Source: Psychrobacillus psychrotolerans | Lineage (GTDB): Bacteria; Bacillota; Bacilli; Bacillales_A; Planococcaceae | Direction of reading: 5' to 3' | NCBI RefSeq assembly: GCF_900115805.1 | Contig: NZ_FOXU01000002.1 | Coordinates: forward strand, 310,001 to 374,000 | DNA: 64,000 nt | Shown here: positions 33,065 to 42,594 of the stretch, piece by piece | Layout: every line of letters begins with the position of its first letter | Numbering within the stretch: position 1 is the stretch's first letter | Notes under the pieces: generated by a model | Database searches by the model: none | Seen by the model: only the letters and a program-made list of their open reading frames with translations | What the model was told of the DNA's origin: nothing | Translations under genes and position numbers: made by a program

Positions 33065-34945
33065 CTAAATGCTCCCTGCTGTTACGATCCGATTGTACGT
33101 TTCACCTCTGCCTAATGTTACATTATCAGGGAATTGTTCGGGGCCATCATAACGAAGGCGCTTTTCTTCTAGTTCCTCTAGTTTTGATACTTTACCGTCT
33201 ATCCAAACATGTAGTCGATACTCTGCTGTTTCTATTCTAGTCAATAAACCTCCATATCGAATATCTAGAACTTCCCATCCGAACGCTTTATTAATGGAAA
33301 ACCAAACATCTCTATGTGCCTTTCGTAAAGAATCAACCTCTACTTTAAGAATTTCAAGCTTTTTAAGACAAACCTTAACTCCTACTTTATTCCGTTTATC
33401 ATAGGCTGACTTCAAATCAATACCAAGTTCCGCCTTCACACTTAATACACTTGCTAGCTGCTCATAAAAGCTAAACAACAAAACCATACCCTGATTACGT
33501 AATTTAGCTGCCCCTAGCTGCTCCACTAAGCCACTGTAATGCTCAGCAATCGGAAGTCCTTTTATATTTTCATCAAACAGCCCCACTAACACATCCTGCC
33601 AAAGTAGAAATTTAGACGGGTTTGAGGAATATAAGTTATCCTCCATGACTCCAGGTATTTCATCAAATTGATTCAATAAAAGAAAATCATGTAGCTTGTA
33701 ACCTGTACAGTAGGTGAACCGTTCTTCCAAATGCTCTCTACTTACCTCTTGATGATACGTATGTTCAGCAAATAGTTGTAATCCAGGAAGAGCGCTTTGG
33801 ATTGGAGTTTCTGCTCCGTTATCCCCCCACATTGTTGCAAATACCTCTTTAACTCCTATTTTTTTGCAGGCATTTAAAGCAGCCTCCGAGTTCTTAAATG
33901 CCCTCGCGTAATTTGGAGAGATACCATTCCAGGTCCACAGCCCTCCAGCAAAAATTGGTTGTGATACGATCTGTTTATGAGTATTCAGCATTTCCTCATA
34001 AAAGCTTTCATCGGAATGATAGTAATCCCAGTACACCATTTTTACGTTTGGAATGGATTGTTTAACTTGATCCAACAACGATGAATCAAAATCATAATAG
34101 TTTCCGTTCTGAGAAGCCAACCTGAAATACATGTCACTCCAAATCATCGGCTGCAACCCGTATTCCTCTGTGATTGATACTACTTCCTGAAGATGCTGAT
34201 TCATTATTTCAAATCTATTCTGATACCCTTTTTTTTCCATGTACTTTCCACGGCCTAACTGCAGAGCTTCATCCATTCCAATATGAATCCTTTTTGTACG
34301 ATACGGCCTCGACGCTGCCTCAATCAGTCTCTTTAACAATTCATAGGTTTTAAGTTCTCCGACGAGTAGAATATCTTCTGTATCCTTTATATCATTCGCA
34401 TAACCCCATTTTAAGGCTTCCTTTAAATGAGCCAATGTTTGAATACATGGAATCATTTCAATCCCTAATTGGAAGGCATAGTCGTCACATTCTTGAATTT
34501 CAGTCTCAGTGTATCTTCCACGCATATATCCAAAATAAGGTATTCCCGGAACCTCATACGTTTCCTCTGTATAAACCATTACCATGTTTAAGCCCATCAC
34601 GGCCATTTTACGCAATAACATTTTTATGCCATCGACCTTTAATACTGCGTTTCTCGAAACATCAATCATCGCGCCACTTGTTTCAAATTGAGGTTCTTCA
34701 GTTAGATGGAATTCTTCTCTTTTTTCAATGTGTTGAAGCCATAGACCTAACCCTCTAAAAAAATGAATCTTGTTTTCAAAGATGATCTGCCCTTTACCAT
34801 CATTATTTTGTACAACTAAAGGTCCTTGACAATTTATCACTTCAATCGGATATCCATCTTCAGCACGTTGTATTCCCAAATCGTCACTAAGGATCGTAAT
34901 CCCTTCACTGATCTCTGTTAGATCACCTGTAAAATGTATCTTCAT
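33065..34945 (-). CDS. Family 20 glycoside hydrolase (beta-N-acetylhexosaminidase)
   Basis: A 626-residue protein without a signal peptide, so it acts on imported oligosaccharides. After an N-terminal domain of about 80 residues comes a GH20 TIM barrel: GAMIDVSRNAVLKVDGIKML, an early GLNMVMVYTEETYEV strand, PCIQTLAHL, and the catalytic Asp-Glu pair in RIHIGMDEALQLG (near residue 222). GGLWTWNGISP and FATMWGDNGAE follow. In GH20 the Asp positions the substrate N-acetyl group and the Glu is the acid/base. The C-terminal ~200 residues are helical. The ATG uses an AGGAGG site inside the end of the upstream esterase gene. Confidence 0.9.
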   Translation of the reverse strand: MKIHFTGDLTEISEGITILSDDLGIQRAEDGYPIEVINCQGPLVVQNNDGKGQIIFENKIHFFRGLGLWLQHIEKREEFHLTEEPQFETSGAMIDVSRNAVLKVDGIKMLLRKMAVMGLNMVMVYTEETYEVPGIPYFGYMRGRYTETEIQECDDYAFQLGIEMIPCIQTLAHLKEALKWGYANDIKDTEDILLVGELKTYELLKRLIEAASRPYRTKRIHIGMDEALQLGRGKYMEKKGYQNRFEIMNQHLQEVVSITEEYGLQPMIWSDMYFRLASQNGNYYDFDSSLLDQVKQSIPNVKMVYWDYYHSDESFYEEMLNTHKQIVSQPIFAGGLWTWNGISPNYARAFKNSEAALNACKKIGVKEVFATMWGDNGAETPIQSALPGLQLFAEHTYHQEVSREHLEERFTYCTGYKLHDFLLLNQFDEIPGVMEDNLYSSNPSKFLLWQDVLVGLFDENIKGLPIAEHYSGLVEQLGAAKLRNQGMVLLFSFYEQLASVLSVKAELGIDLKSAYDKRNKVGVKVCLKKLEILKVEVDSLRKAHRDVWFSINKAFGWEVLDIRYGGLLTRIETAEYRLHVWIDGKVSKLEELEEKRLRYDGPEQFPDNVTLGRGETYNRIVTAGSI

Positions 34946-34946
34946 G

Positions 34947-35660
34947 TTAAACCTCCTTCACAAAAAACTGCAATGCGGCTGGTAAATCCCTTTCCCAAAC
35001 CTTCCACAGATGTTCGTCCTCAGATTCTATATATTTTACATTTACGTTTTTTAAAAGAAAGCTTTTATACAATTGGCGATTCCTTGTCAAAATATATAAT
35101 TTTTCCTTAGATATCGCAGATACAAACTCATCCTCATAGATTCCTACAGTTTGATAGACATTCCAGGTAGATAAATCCATGGCCTCCAACTGTCTAATAT
35201 CTCCATTAGAAACAGCCGGAGACTGAAGCAATACATGCGTCCATATTTCCGGCTTTTCTAATGCGATATTTAAGCTAATATTACCTGCTAAAGAACCCCC
35301 CAGAATACCTCTTTTACTAATTCTCGCAACTCCTAAGTTACTTTCAATTTCAGGAATAAATTCATCATTTATAAAACGCAGATAATCGTGAAAGGAAGCT
35401 CCTTTTCTACTAAATGATTCCCATCTTTCCATCGAATCGCCAGGATCAATCAGAACTATTACGAGATGGTCAGCCAGTTCAGGATGTAGATGTACTACAT
35501 CCCGGATAGCTTTCTCTAGTCCTCCCAGCTCTATATAGTCCTTGCCATCCTGGACATATAAGAGATAAGCATCCTCAATATTCTCGCTAGTATTTACAAC
35601 CATGTAATCTAGTGTCTTCTTTAAATGAGAACTATAAAATGTACGATTACATTTATTCAA
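34947..35660 (-). CDS. Alpha/beta hydrolase, esterase-D/enterochelin-esterase-like
   Basis: A 237-residue cytosolic hydrolase of the putative esterase family. The core is DHLVIVLIDPGDSMERW, then a FIPEIESNLGV helix and the nucleophile elbow GGSLAGNIS, with Ser near 126. A C-terminal ESEDEHLWKVW has the likely catalytic His. The start is TTG, nine bases after AGGGG. It ends one base before the start of the GH20 gene and follows the ROK kinase by 17 bases, well inside the operon. It probably removes acyl groups from the amino-sugar substrate, together with the SGNH enzyme; the exact bond is unknown. Confidence 0.82.
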   Translation of the reverse strand: MNKCNRTFYSSHLKKTLDYMVVNTSENIEDAYLLYVQDGKDYIELGGLEKAIRDVVHLHPELADHLVIVLIDPGDSMERWESFSRKGASFHDYLRFINDEFIPEIESNLGVARISKRGILGGSLAGNISLNIALEKPEIWTHVLLQSPAVSNGDIRQLEAMDLSTWNVYQTVGIYEDEFVSAISKEKLYILTRNRQLYKSFLLKNVNVKYIESEDEHLWKVWERDLPAALQFFVKEV

Positions 35661-35677
35661 TGTATTTAGCCCCTTTT

Positions 35678-36559
35678 CTAGCTAAATTTATGCAATGAGA
35701 TTGCACCATAGAGTCCAGCTTTATTGCCAAATTGTGATTTCAAAATTTTGACATCTGAATAACTATCCATTATGTGTTGATGAACTTTTTCAGAAACGAG
35801 TTTGATAGACATATCTTGTTCCATAATACCCCCACCTAAAATGACACAGGGAGGGTTGAAGATATGAATTAAACTGGCAATACCAATTGCCACTTCATTT
35901 GTCCAAGTATCAAATACCTCAAACAACCTCTTGTCGCCACCTTGGATCATTTCAAGCAACTGTCTACCATTTGTGCAGTTTGGATTTACTTTTTTTGCTT
36001 CTCTAACCAAGGCCGTTGTGGAACCATATTGCTCATAGCATCCTCGTTTTCCACAACCACAATGGATACCGTTAGGATAGTGGTTCATATGACCAAATTC
36101 TCCCGCAGTACCAGTATCACCTCGATGCAGCTTTGAGTCTATTACAATAGCTCCACCTATGCCTGTTCCGAAAGTTAAAAAGAGAAAGTCGCCATACTGC
36201 TTACCCACTCCATAAAATTTTTCACCAAGAGCCGCTGCATTTACGTCGTTTTCTACCTTAACATGCACATTAAATTTCGTTTCTAAGCGATCCTTTATTC
36301 TTGTACCAGTGTAGTTTGGTATATTGTCATTTGCATAGATAATATAACCTTCCTCACTGTTTACCTGTCCAGCAGTACTAATACTGATTGCATCTATTTC
36401 AGGGTACTCAGAGATTATATCCTCCAATTTTTTAAAGATAGAAGGCCCACCCTTTTTACTTTCTGTTTCAACTTCTTTAAAGAACACTATATTTCCATTC
36501 TCATCGGTTACGCATATTTTTATCGATGTTCCACCGATATCAGCAGCAAATATTTTCAT
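35678..36559 (-). CDS. ROK family sugar kinase, probable N-acetylmannosamine kinase
   Basis: A 293-residue ROK-family kinase. The N-terminal ATP loop is ADIGGTSIKICV. Next come the ENDVNAAALGE motif with the catalytic Asp, FLTFGTGIGGAIVID, and the zinc site HCGCGKRGCYE typical of ROK proteins (near residue 160). There is no helix-turn-helix, so it is an enzyme and not a repressor. It lies 22 bases after nanE, which makes ManNAc (to ManNAc-6-phosphate) the most likely substrate; glucose or GlcNAc are alternatives. Confidence 0.88.
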   Translation of the reverse strand: MKIFAADIGGTSIKICVTDENGNIVFFKEVETESKKGGPSIFKKLEDIISEYPEIDAISISTAGQVNSEEGYIIYANDNIPNYTGTRIKDRLETKFNVHVKVENDVNAAALGEKFYGVGKQYGDFLFLTFGTGIGGAIVIDSKLHRGDTGTAGEFGHMNHYPNGIHCGCGKRGCYEQYGSTTALVREAKKVNPNCTNGRQLLEMIQGGDKRLFEVFDTWTNEVAIGIASLIHIFNPPCVILGGGIMEQDMSIKLVSEKVHQHIMDSYSDVKILKSQFGNKAGLYGAISLHKFS

Positions 36560-36581
36560 TTCACTCTCACCTCAATGGAAC

Positions 36582-37274
36582 TTAGTCCTCTAAGACTTGT
36601 AAAAATCGTTTTGTAATTTCTTGCGGTCGTGTAATAGCAGACCCTACTACAGCTGAGTGAACCCCAGTTGCAAAGACTTCCTTTAATTCCTCTGGTGACG
36701 AAATTCCGCCCTCAGCAATTACCGGTATCGTTAAATGATTAACAAATTGCTTAATCAAATCTATGTTAGGTAATTTTACGCCCTTTGTATAATCTGTATA
36801 GCCGCATAATGTTGTTCCTGCAGCATCAAATCCCAATTTTTCTGCTTGAATGCCTTCTTCTAGTGTCGAGCAGTCCGCCATAAACAATTGATGCGGATAT
36901 TTCCTTCTGATTCTTGGAAAAATCTCTGTAATTGTATAACCATCTGGTCGCACTCGATTGGTGGCATCTAATGCAATCATATCTACCCCTTCTCTCACAA
37001 GAAGATCAATCTCCCTCATTGTTGGAGTGATAAATACATCAGAAGTGTCATAGTCCTGTTTAATAATTCCGATAATTGGCAAGTCAGTTACTTTTTTAAT
37101 CTCATGAATATCTTCTACACTGTTAGCCCGTATGCCATTTGCACCCGCCTGGGTTGCAGCTATCGCCATCTTTCCCATGATAAAGGAGCTATGAAGGGGC
37201 TCATGAGGCAATGCTTGACAAGACACGACTAACTTTTTATAAATTTTGTCAAAAAAATCTTGGTTGTTATCCAT
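36582..37274 (-). CDS. nanE: N-acetylmannosamine-6-phosphate 2-epimerase NanE
   Basis: A TIM-barrel enzyme of 230 residues, which converts ManNAc-6-phosphate to GlcNAc-6-phosphate. The frame is open to a GTG at 37283, but GGAG lies 8 bases before the ATG at 37274. Family motifs include LVVSCQALPHEPLHS, AIAATQAGANGIRANSV, LPIIGIIKQDY, MIALDATNRVRPDG, MADCSTLEEG and VIAEGGISSPEEL. It is the clearest substrate clue in the operon. No nanA (sialate lyase) gene is present, so the ManNAc probably comes from a ManNAc-containing glycan and not from sialic acid. NagA and NagB must be encoded elsewhere. Confidence 0.95.
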   Translation of the reverse strand: MDNNQDFFDKIYKKLVVSCQALPHEPLHSSFIMGKMAIAATQAGANGIRANSVEDIHEIKKVTDLPIIGIIKQDYDTSDVFITPTMREIDLLVREGVDMIALDATNRVRPDGYTITEIFPRIRRKYPHQLFMADCSTLEEGIQAEKLGFDAAGTTLCGYTDYTKGVKLPNIDLIKQFVNHLTIPVIAEGGISSPEELKEVFATGVHSAVVGSAITRPQEITKRFLQVLED

Positions 37275-37315
37275 TTCATACACTCCAGTTACCTACTACT
37301 CACTAGGATAATTAT

Positions 37316-38485
37316 TTAAAGGTCTAAATCGTTCCACCATTTGTATTCCTCTAAATACACCGTATCAAAAAGCATTACTCCGTTTGACCGTTCTTTACAT
37401 AGCTGAACAGCCTTTTTAAATTGGTCTACATTGTTGGTATAATCCTTCAAATATAAACTACCAATCACCGGTACTTTGCCATTGATAGCTTCCTTGCTCA
37501 TATTCATCGCACCTTCGACACTATACCAACTAGCAGGTCTCCCATTACTCTCTGCTTCTTCGATCGTGACATCTTTGTAGTAACAGCCTGTCATGATAAA
37601 ATCAAATTCTTCTGCATAGCCAGATGTATGATAATTATCAGAAGCCCATTCTAACGAAGGATGATAGGTTTCACTGCCCCAGTTGACACCTTCGTTATAA
37701 TATAGCGGATACCATGAACCCACATATATCGAAAAAATTAAATCTGAATTCTTCGTTTTAACAACACTTTTTGCTTTTTGAACAAAGTTCTTAATATTTT
37801 TAGCACGGAACTCTGCCCATTTCGGAAAGAGCGGACCAAACGTGGGATTCCTTTCCTCAACAGTCATAATATCCTCTGGCCAGTTATTCAGTTCTTGGCC
37901 GATATATGCTTCGAATTTCTCTCTACTTAAATTACTAAAATCTCCATAGATATTTGGATATCGACATCTATCTAAGACAACTCCATCAATATCATAGGTA
38001 CGTACGATTTCTTGAATAATGTTTAACTCATATGCCTCAACCTCTGGATGAATTGGATTAACGAAAACAGTCGGATCATGGCGATTTTCCGCAGCTGTTG
38101 GTGTATTAGAAAGTGCCTCGTTATAATGAACAACTTGCCACTCGGGCCTGTCATATACCATTCCTTCTTTTTCTAATCCATTTCCTTCAGCGAATATATC
38201 GACATTCGCTATAATTTTCAGACCAGAACCTTTTGCGTAATGTATCATTTCTTGAAGAAAATCTCGACCTTTCCAAGCATGATACTGTTTATCCTTCATT
38301 TCACTAACATGATAAGCAAATTCACTTGGAAAAGTTGTAAATCCATATGGAATTTTTGCATCAATTACAAGATGTGTAATCTTACTTTTTAGGGCTTTGT
38401 GAATTAGCTCTTTCATTTTTTCCGGCTCTAACAATCGAGTACCGTTCGCTAAAAAATCAACCCATAATATGTTTGATTGGTCCAT
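37316..38485 (-). CDS. GHL10-type (DUF187-like) glycosyl hydrolase, cytosolic
   Basis: A 389-residue protein of the family-10-like hydrolase group (PF02638, as in YngK). It is a TIM barrel without a signal peptide. Key segments are THLVIDAKIPYGFTTF, LKIIANVDIFAEGNG, the carboxylate-bearing YDIDGVVLDRCRYPNIY (near residue 165), and IFSIYVGSWYPLYYNEGVNW. It is paralogous to the secreted 966-residue protein at 47091-49991; both share the VDG-DR-RY, DFS-LSR, NWP and VGSW motifs. Its substrate is probably a cell-wall-type glycan fragment. Located between the FAD oxidoreductase and nanE genes, with short spacings. Confidence 0.82.
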   Translation of the reverse strand: MDQSNILWVDFLANGTRLLEPEKMKELIHKALKSKITHLVIDAKIPYGFTTFPSEFAYHVSEMKDKQYHAWKGRDFLQEMIHYAKGSGLKIIANVDIFAEGNGLEKEGMVYDRPEWQVVHYNEALSNTPTAAENRHDPTVFVNPIHPEVEAYELNIIQEIVRTYDIDGVVLDRCRYPNIYGDFSNLSREKFEAYIGQELNNWPEDIMTVEERNPTFGPLFPKWAEFRAKNIKNFVQKAKSVVKTKNSDLIFSIYVGSWYPLYYNEGVNWGSETYHPSLEWASDNYHTSGYAEEFDFIMTGCYYKDVTIEEAESNGRPASWYSVEGAMNMSKEAINGKVPVIGSLYLKDYTNNVDQFKKAVQLCKERSNGVMLFDTVYLEEYKWWNDLDL

Positions 38486-38499
38486 TTTTTTCCTCCTTC

Positions 38500-40077
38500 T
38501 TATAGGTCAATATCTTCTGGCCAATGAAGCTGAACTCCATTATTCACTAGAAGCTTTTGATACGCCTGTAGGTGCTCTTCCTCTTGTCTTACCTGGCGAG
38601 GAATAACATTGTTTAATAACGAATACGCGACTAAGTAACCTGCTGATTCTCCAATATTCCACTCTGTTGGGTGAAGTCTGTAACATCCATTTGTAATCTG
38701 AGTAGTCCCGATATTTTTACATGCAGGGAGTAAATTCTTTACACGGATTGGCAACAAAGCACCTAGTGGAATTTCATAAGGATAATTTGGAATATAAAAG
38801 CTTCGTTTCGAAACAGTTGTATGGTGTAAATCCAAATGATAACTTCCCAAACCTACACTATCAAAGTACTCACAAATCCCTTGATCTCCTCTTATCTCTT
38901 TACTGACATCTTTTTCTGTAATGGTGTATAAAGCCTTAATTCTTCTTGATTCCCTAATATATGGATATTTAGCAAGGCCATCTTCCGTACCCAACACATC
39001 TTTACGGAGCCTTAAGCCAGGGTAGCCTTTTCCATCATCAAGTCTTGATGCTTCTGTTTGTAGCCAGTACAAGAGCGATAAGCTTTGTTGTTTCGCATTG
39101 TATATATTCTTTTCAACTTCCTCTTCTGATACTCCATAGATGGGACCATGAAAATAATCATTCTGCGCCCAATTTATGAGGGAAATATCGCCTTCGTATA
39201 AATCCCCTTCGATATTCTCTGTATCTAATATTCTTCGATAAGTAAATAATGAAGGAATTCCTTCATTATTTGGGAATAACGTAAATTCTTTTAACTTGGA
39301 TGTATCATCAGCATCCGTTGCATACCAGCTAAAAAGAGGCATATGTGAGAAACTAGGCATATACTCGCGCCAAAAATCATACTGCTCGGGTTTATCGATG
39401 GTAAAATTGCTACCTTCAACATAATCAACTGCAAACACATATGTAAAAGACTGCATATCGATTGGATTTGCTTCCTCTAAAGCATGCGGTTCCCCAGTTT
39501 CGTTTCTGGACTCCGCACCTGACACATATTCAACCCCGGCAATCGGTAAAACATCCCCACATTCTGTAGCATCTAAAAAGTATTCACCAATTAATTCAAT
39601 TGTTTGAGATTTTTCGATATGAGTAACAGTGACAGATTTTACGAGATCATCCTCTGTCTTCGCATTTAATGGCTTATAGTTGCATAAAACTTTTATTTTC
39701 CCGCTGTTTAGGTATGGGGCAAGCATATCTTCGATTACCTTTAAAGCTACTTTGGGTTCATGCGCTAACCGACTTACCCAACCATTTCCCGGGTTTAATA
39801 GTTCATTTTCTCTCGCTTCTTTTGTAAGTGGATAGTTATCGCGATAATACTGACGTACTCTATTTCTAAATTCTCGATATGTGTCAGTACTACCGTATTT
39901 TTCAATCCATTTATGCTCATCTGGTGGTACCGCCTGACTTGTAAGCTGGCCGCCTAGCCAATCAGTTTCTTCCGTCATAATGACCTGTAAACCCATTTTT
40001 GCAACAGCTAATGCAGCCATACAACCACCTAAACCTCCACCTATTACGACCACATCTGTAGATTCTTGCTTCCCCAT
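38500..40077 (-). CDS. FAD-dependent oxidoreductase (FAD_oxidored family)
   Basis: A 525-residue flavoprotein. GGAG lies nine bases before the ATG at 40077; the frame reaches a TTG at 40086 that is too close. The N-terminal dinucleotide fold is VVVIGGGLGGCMAALAVAKMG, followed by EETDWLGGQLT. The mid-region has YFLDATECGDVLP, typical of the PF12831 family, and the C-terminal PARKNIGTTQ-like segment LLPACKNIGTTQITNGCYRLHPTEWNIGESAG closes the FAD site. These enzymes often sit in glycan-utilisation loci, but their reaction is unknown. A redox step on a sugar or on the GHL10/DUF4127 substrate is possible. Confidence 0.87.
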   Translation of the reverse strand: MGKQESTDVVVIGGGLGGCMAALAVAKMGLQVIMTEETDWLGGQLTSQAVPPDEHKWIEKYGSTDTYREFRNRVRQYYRDNYPLTKEARENELLNPGNGWVSRLAHEPKVALKVIEDMLAPYLNSGKIKVLCNYKPLNAKTEDDLVKSVTVTHIEKSQTIELIGEYFLDATECGDVLPIAGVEYVSGAESRNETGEPHALEEANPIDMQSFTYVFAVDYVEGSNFTIDKPEQYDFWREYMPSFSHMPLFSWYATDADDTSKLKEFTLFPNNEGIPSLFTYRRILDTENIEGDLYEGDISLINWAQNDYFHGPIYGVSEEEVEKNIYNAKQQSLSLLYWLQTEASRLDDGKGYPGLRLRKDVLGTEDGLAKYPYIRESRRIKALYTITEKDVSKEIRGDQGICEYFDSVGLGSYHLDLHHTTVSKRSFYIPNYPYEIPLGALLPIRVKNLLPACKNIGTTQITNGCYRLHPTEWNIGESAGYLVAYSLLNNVIPRQVRQEEEHLQAYQKLLVNNGVQLHWPEDIDL

Positions 40078-40148
40078 TACCAGCAACTCCTTTGTGGGTC
40101 ACAGGGACAAGCCCGTCTTCCCACCATATTTAGACTGAGACAAGGATT

Positions 40149-41705
40149 CTATCCCATTATCTTCACCGTAGATATATGCTCAACTTCAAGACCGACTTCA
40201 AACATACGACTCCAAGGCATGTAACACTTGTTAATCAGAATCTCATTATCTTTATCATTGAGATTCTCCTTAATAAACTCATTCAATTGTTCCTGAACGA
40301 TTTCAGAAACCCGACCATTCCTTCCGTCAACTAGGAAATAGTCATAACCTAAATGAGGTAAGTGGGTATTCGTAACAATATTTCTGACATAACTACAATA
40401 TCCTGCATCTTCTACATAACGCAGTGCAAGGAAATTAGTATGTTGTTGCGTATTACCATATATATTGTGAAGCATTCCTTGTGCAATGCATGTTCCCAAC
40501 GTATTTGAGCTTGTATTCCAGCCGGCGTAACCAGCTAATTGGAAAAGAAGATCTTTTCTTTTCAATAGTTTCAACAACGCCAAATCTGAACCATTCGCAA
40601 ACGCGACATCGCCCACCACACATGGGATGTTTCTTTCAATCATTATAAATTCAAGCTGCTCCACAAAATCTATTAGATTCCGATTTACTTGATATATTGT
40701 ACTTAGATTGTCTTGGTAGGCTGCTTCCATCATTGGCTCTACAGGTGAATTCACAAATAATGAAAAATCAGCTTCTGAGCGATTTGAGGTGATGAGTCCA
40801 CCTGCAGCTAAAATTTGGTACTTAATAGTTTCCAGTAAAGGACGATCCTCATACAACGGGGTGACAGATGGACCTTGTGTACTTGAGAAAACTGGATATA
40901 CCAAAGGTCTCTTCCCTTTAAAGCTATTAATCATTCTCGCCAACAATGTACAGCCGACTTCATCTGCCCCAGGATACATATACACATCTAGCTCAAGATT
41001 ATAGGAGGCAATCGCTCCTCTGACTTCCTGTTGATCTATCGCAGTCCATCCGTAAGGTGCAGAATCATCTTGGGGAATAATCAAGAAATCTATCAAGCCT
41101 TTATTCACATACTCCAGGACAAGTTTATTGACCTCCACATTGATTTTTCTTCGAGATAAATAATCATCGACAATTCTTTGTGGTAGTTGTAGCTTTAGTT
41201 TTTCGTACTGCTTGTAATCTTCCTCTGATGCTAGATTGGCTGAAATCAGATGATGCAATTTCCCATACTGAAAAATCTCACTTCCCCAGTCTGCGTAATA
41301 ATCCGGTTCTTCGTCACTACTTGAATACTTGGGACATCTCATGATTAAGTTGAATGCGTATATTTTTACGTCTGGATTTATTTCCTTAATCCTAGAAAGC
41401 CTTGCGAGCACCTTCCTGCACTCATTCAATGTTAGATGATGCAATCGGGAAGGAATGATTCCTCCGAATAACAATGTATCCAATGAAAGAATTAATCCGT
41501 TTGAATCTACCGCTTCCTCATATAGCCATTCCCATATCTTTTCTGTGTCACCTGAAACTTTTTTATTCCCCATTAGACCCAAATCTGGTCTTACAATCTC
41601 CACTTCTCCCTGAGAAGAGGAATCTGTCCCTCTGTCCCCAATAAAGTTTGGGTATGAGTAGTTACAAGGGCGTTCATCTAGCGGGACATAAGCAATTTTG
41701 TACAT
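40149..41705 (-). CDS. DUF4127 family protein
   Basis: A 518-residue cytosolic protein that fits the DUF4127 family. Typical points are the N-terminal KIAYVPLDERPCNYSYP, then LILSLDTLLFGGIIPSR, FNLIMRCPKYSSSDEEPDYYADWG, LIIPQDDSAPYGW and MYPGADEVGC; the conserved Asp, Arg and Cys suggest an enzyme. No function is known to me. The segment GDRGTDSSSQGEV near residue 25 is encoded by a GGGACAG-type repeat also found between genes in this operon, so it may be a small in-frame insertion. It lies between the permease genes and the FAD oxidoreductase gene. Confidence 0.87.
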   Translation of the reverse strand: MYKIAYVPLDERPCNYSYPNFIGDRGTDSSSQGEVEIVRPDLGLMGNKKVSGDTEKIWEWLYEEAVDSNGLILSLDTLLFGGIIPSRLHHLTLNECRKVLARLSRIKEINPDVKIYAFNLIMRCPKYSSSDEEPDYYADWGSEIFQYGKLHHLISANLASEEDYKQYEKLKLQLPQRIVDDYLSRRKINVEVNKLVLEYVNKGLIDFLIIPQDDSAPYGWTAIDQQEVRGAIASYNLELDVYMYPGADEVGCTLLARMINSFKGKRPLVYPVFSSTQGPSVTPLYEDRPLLETIKYQILAAGGLITSNRSEADFSLFVNSPVEPMMEAAYQDNLSTIYQVNRNLIDFVEQLEFIMIERNIPCVVGDVAFANGSDLALLKLLKRKDLLFQLAGYAGWNTSSNTLGTCIAQGMLHNIYGNTQQHTNFLALRYVEDAGYCSYVRNIVTNTHLPHLGYDYFLVDGRNGRVSEIVQEQLNEFIKENLNDKDNEILINKCYMPWSRMFEVGLEVEHISTVKIMG

Positions 41706-41747
41706 TTGAAATCTCCCTTTTTCTTAGCAATTTTCAATTCAGTTGCA

Positions 41748-42593
41748 TTATCCTTTTACTGCTCCTGAAATTCCCTCCATATAGTATTTTTGTGTAAATA
41801 AGAATACGAAGATGATTGGTAAAACCGAGATTACCGTGCCAGCAGCAATCCACCCAAAGTTATATGAAAATTGGCCATTTAAGAAGCTTAGTGCAGATGC
41901 CAATGGGTATTTTTCTGTATTTAATACAATAATTGGCCATAAAAAGCTATTCCAGTTCGCCATAAACTCAAATAGACCAACAACTGCGACGGCTGGTTTA
42001 ATCATGGGCATCATTAATTGAGCCCAAATTCGAAATTCCGAAGCACCGTCCATTTTACCGGAGTCCCTTATATCCGTTGGAATTCCCATGAATGCTTGTC
42101 TGAAAAGGAAAACATTAAATACAGATACAAGTGTTGGAAGCACAACCCCAGTAAAGGTATTAATTAATCCCATCGAATTAATTGTTAAATAGTTAACTAC
42201 AAGTCCTGCAGCTGCTGGAATAATCATCGTTGAAACGAGCAACAGGAAGACTAAGTTTCTACCCTTAAATTTAAAAATAGCTAACGGATATGCCGTTAAT
42301 GCACTGAATAAAATACTAAAAGTCACTCCCAAGAATGTGATAATAACCGTATTCCAAATATATTTAAGAAAGTCCATATACTCCCATACTTCCAAATAGT
42401 TTCTGAAATCAATGAAGGTTGGAAGTATTGCAGGTGGAAATGCAAAAATGTTTTTACCAGGCATGAGAGATACACTGATTAACCAAAGGAATGGTCCCAT
42501 CATGAAGATGGCAAATATGATTAACAGTACATAAACAAAGAATTTACTGATAATTTTTTTTGCTTTATTTGTATTTTTCATTGGCTTATCCAT
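41748..42593 (-). CDS. Carbohydrate ABC transporter permease (MalG type)
   Basis: A 281-residue inner-membrane protein with six predicted helices. The EAA loop that contacts the ATPase is near residue 190 (DSGKMDGASEFRIWAQLMMPMIKPA). The FLWLISVSLMPGKNIFAFPP start is typical of MalG-type permeases of the CUT1 family. It begins one base after the stop of the MalF-type gene. No ATPase gene is present in the locus, so a shared MsmX-like ATPase encoded elsewhere is expected. With its partners it should import an oligosaccharide. Confidence 0.92.
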   Translation of the reverse strand: MDKPMKNTNKAKKIISKFFVYVLLIIFAIFMMGPFLWLISVSLMPGKNIFAFPPAILPTFIDFRNYLEVWEYMDFLKYIWNTVIITFLGVTFSILFSALTAYPLAIFKFKGRNLVFLLLVSTMIIPAAAGLVVNYLTINSMGLINTFTGVVLPTLVSVFNVFLFRQAFMGIPTDIRDSGKMDGASEFRIWAQLMMPMIKPAVAVVGLFEFMANWNSFLWPIIVLNTEKYPLASALSFLNGQFSYNFGWIAAGTVISVLPIIFVFLFTQKYYMEGISGAVKG

Positions 42594-42594
42594 A

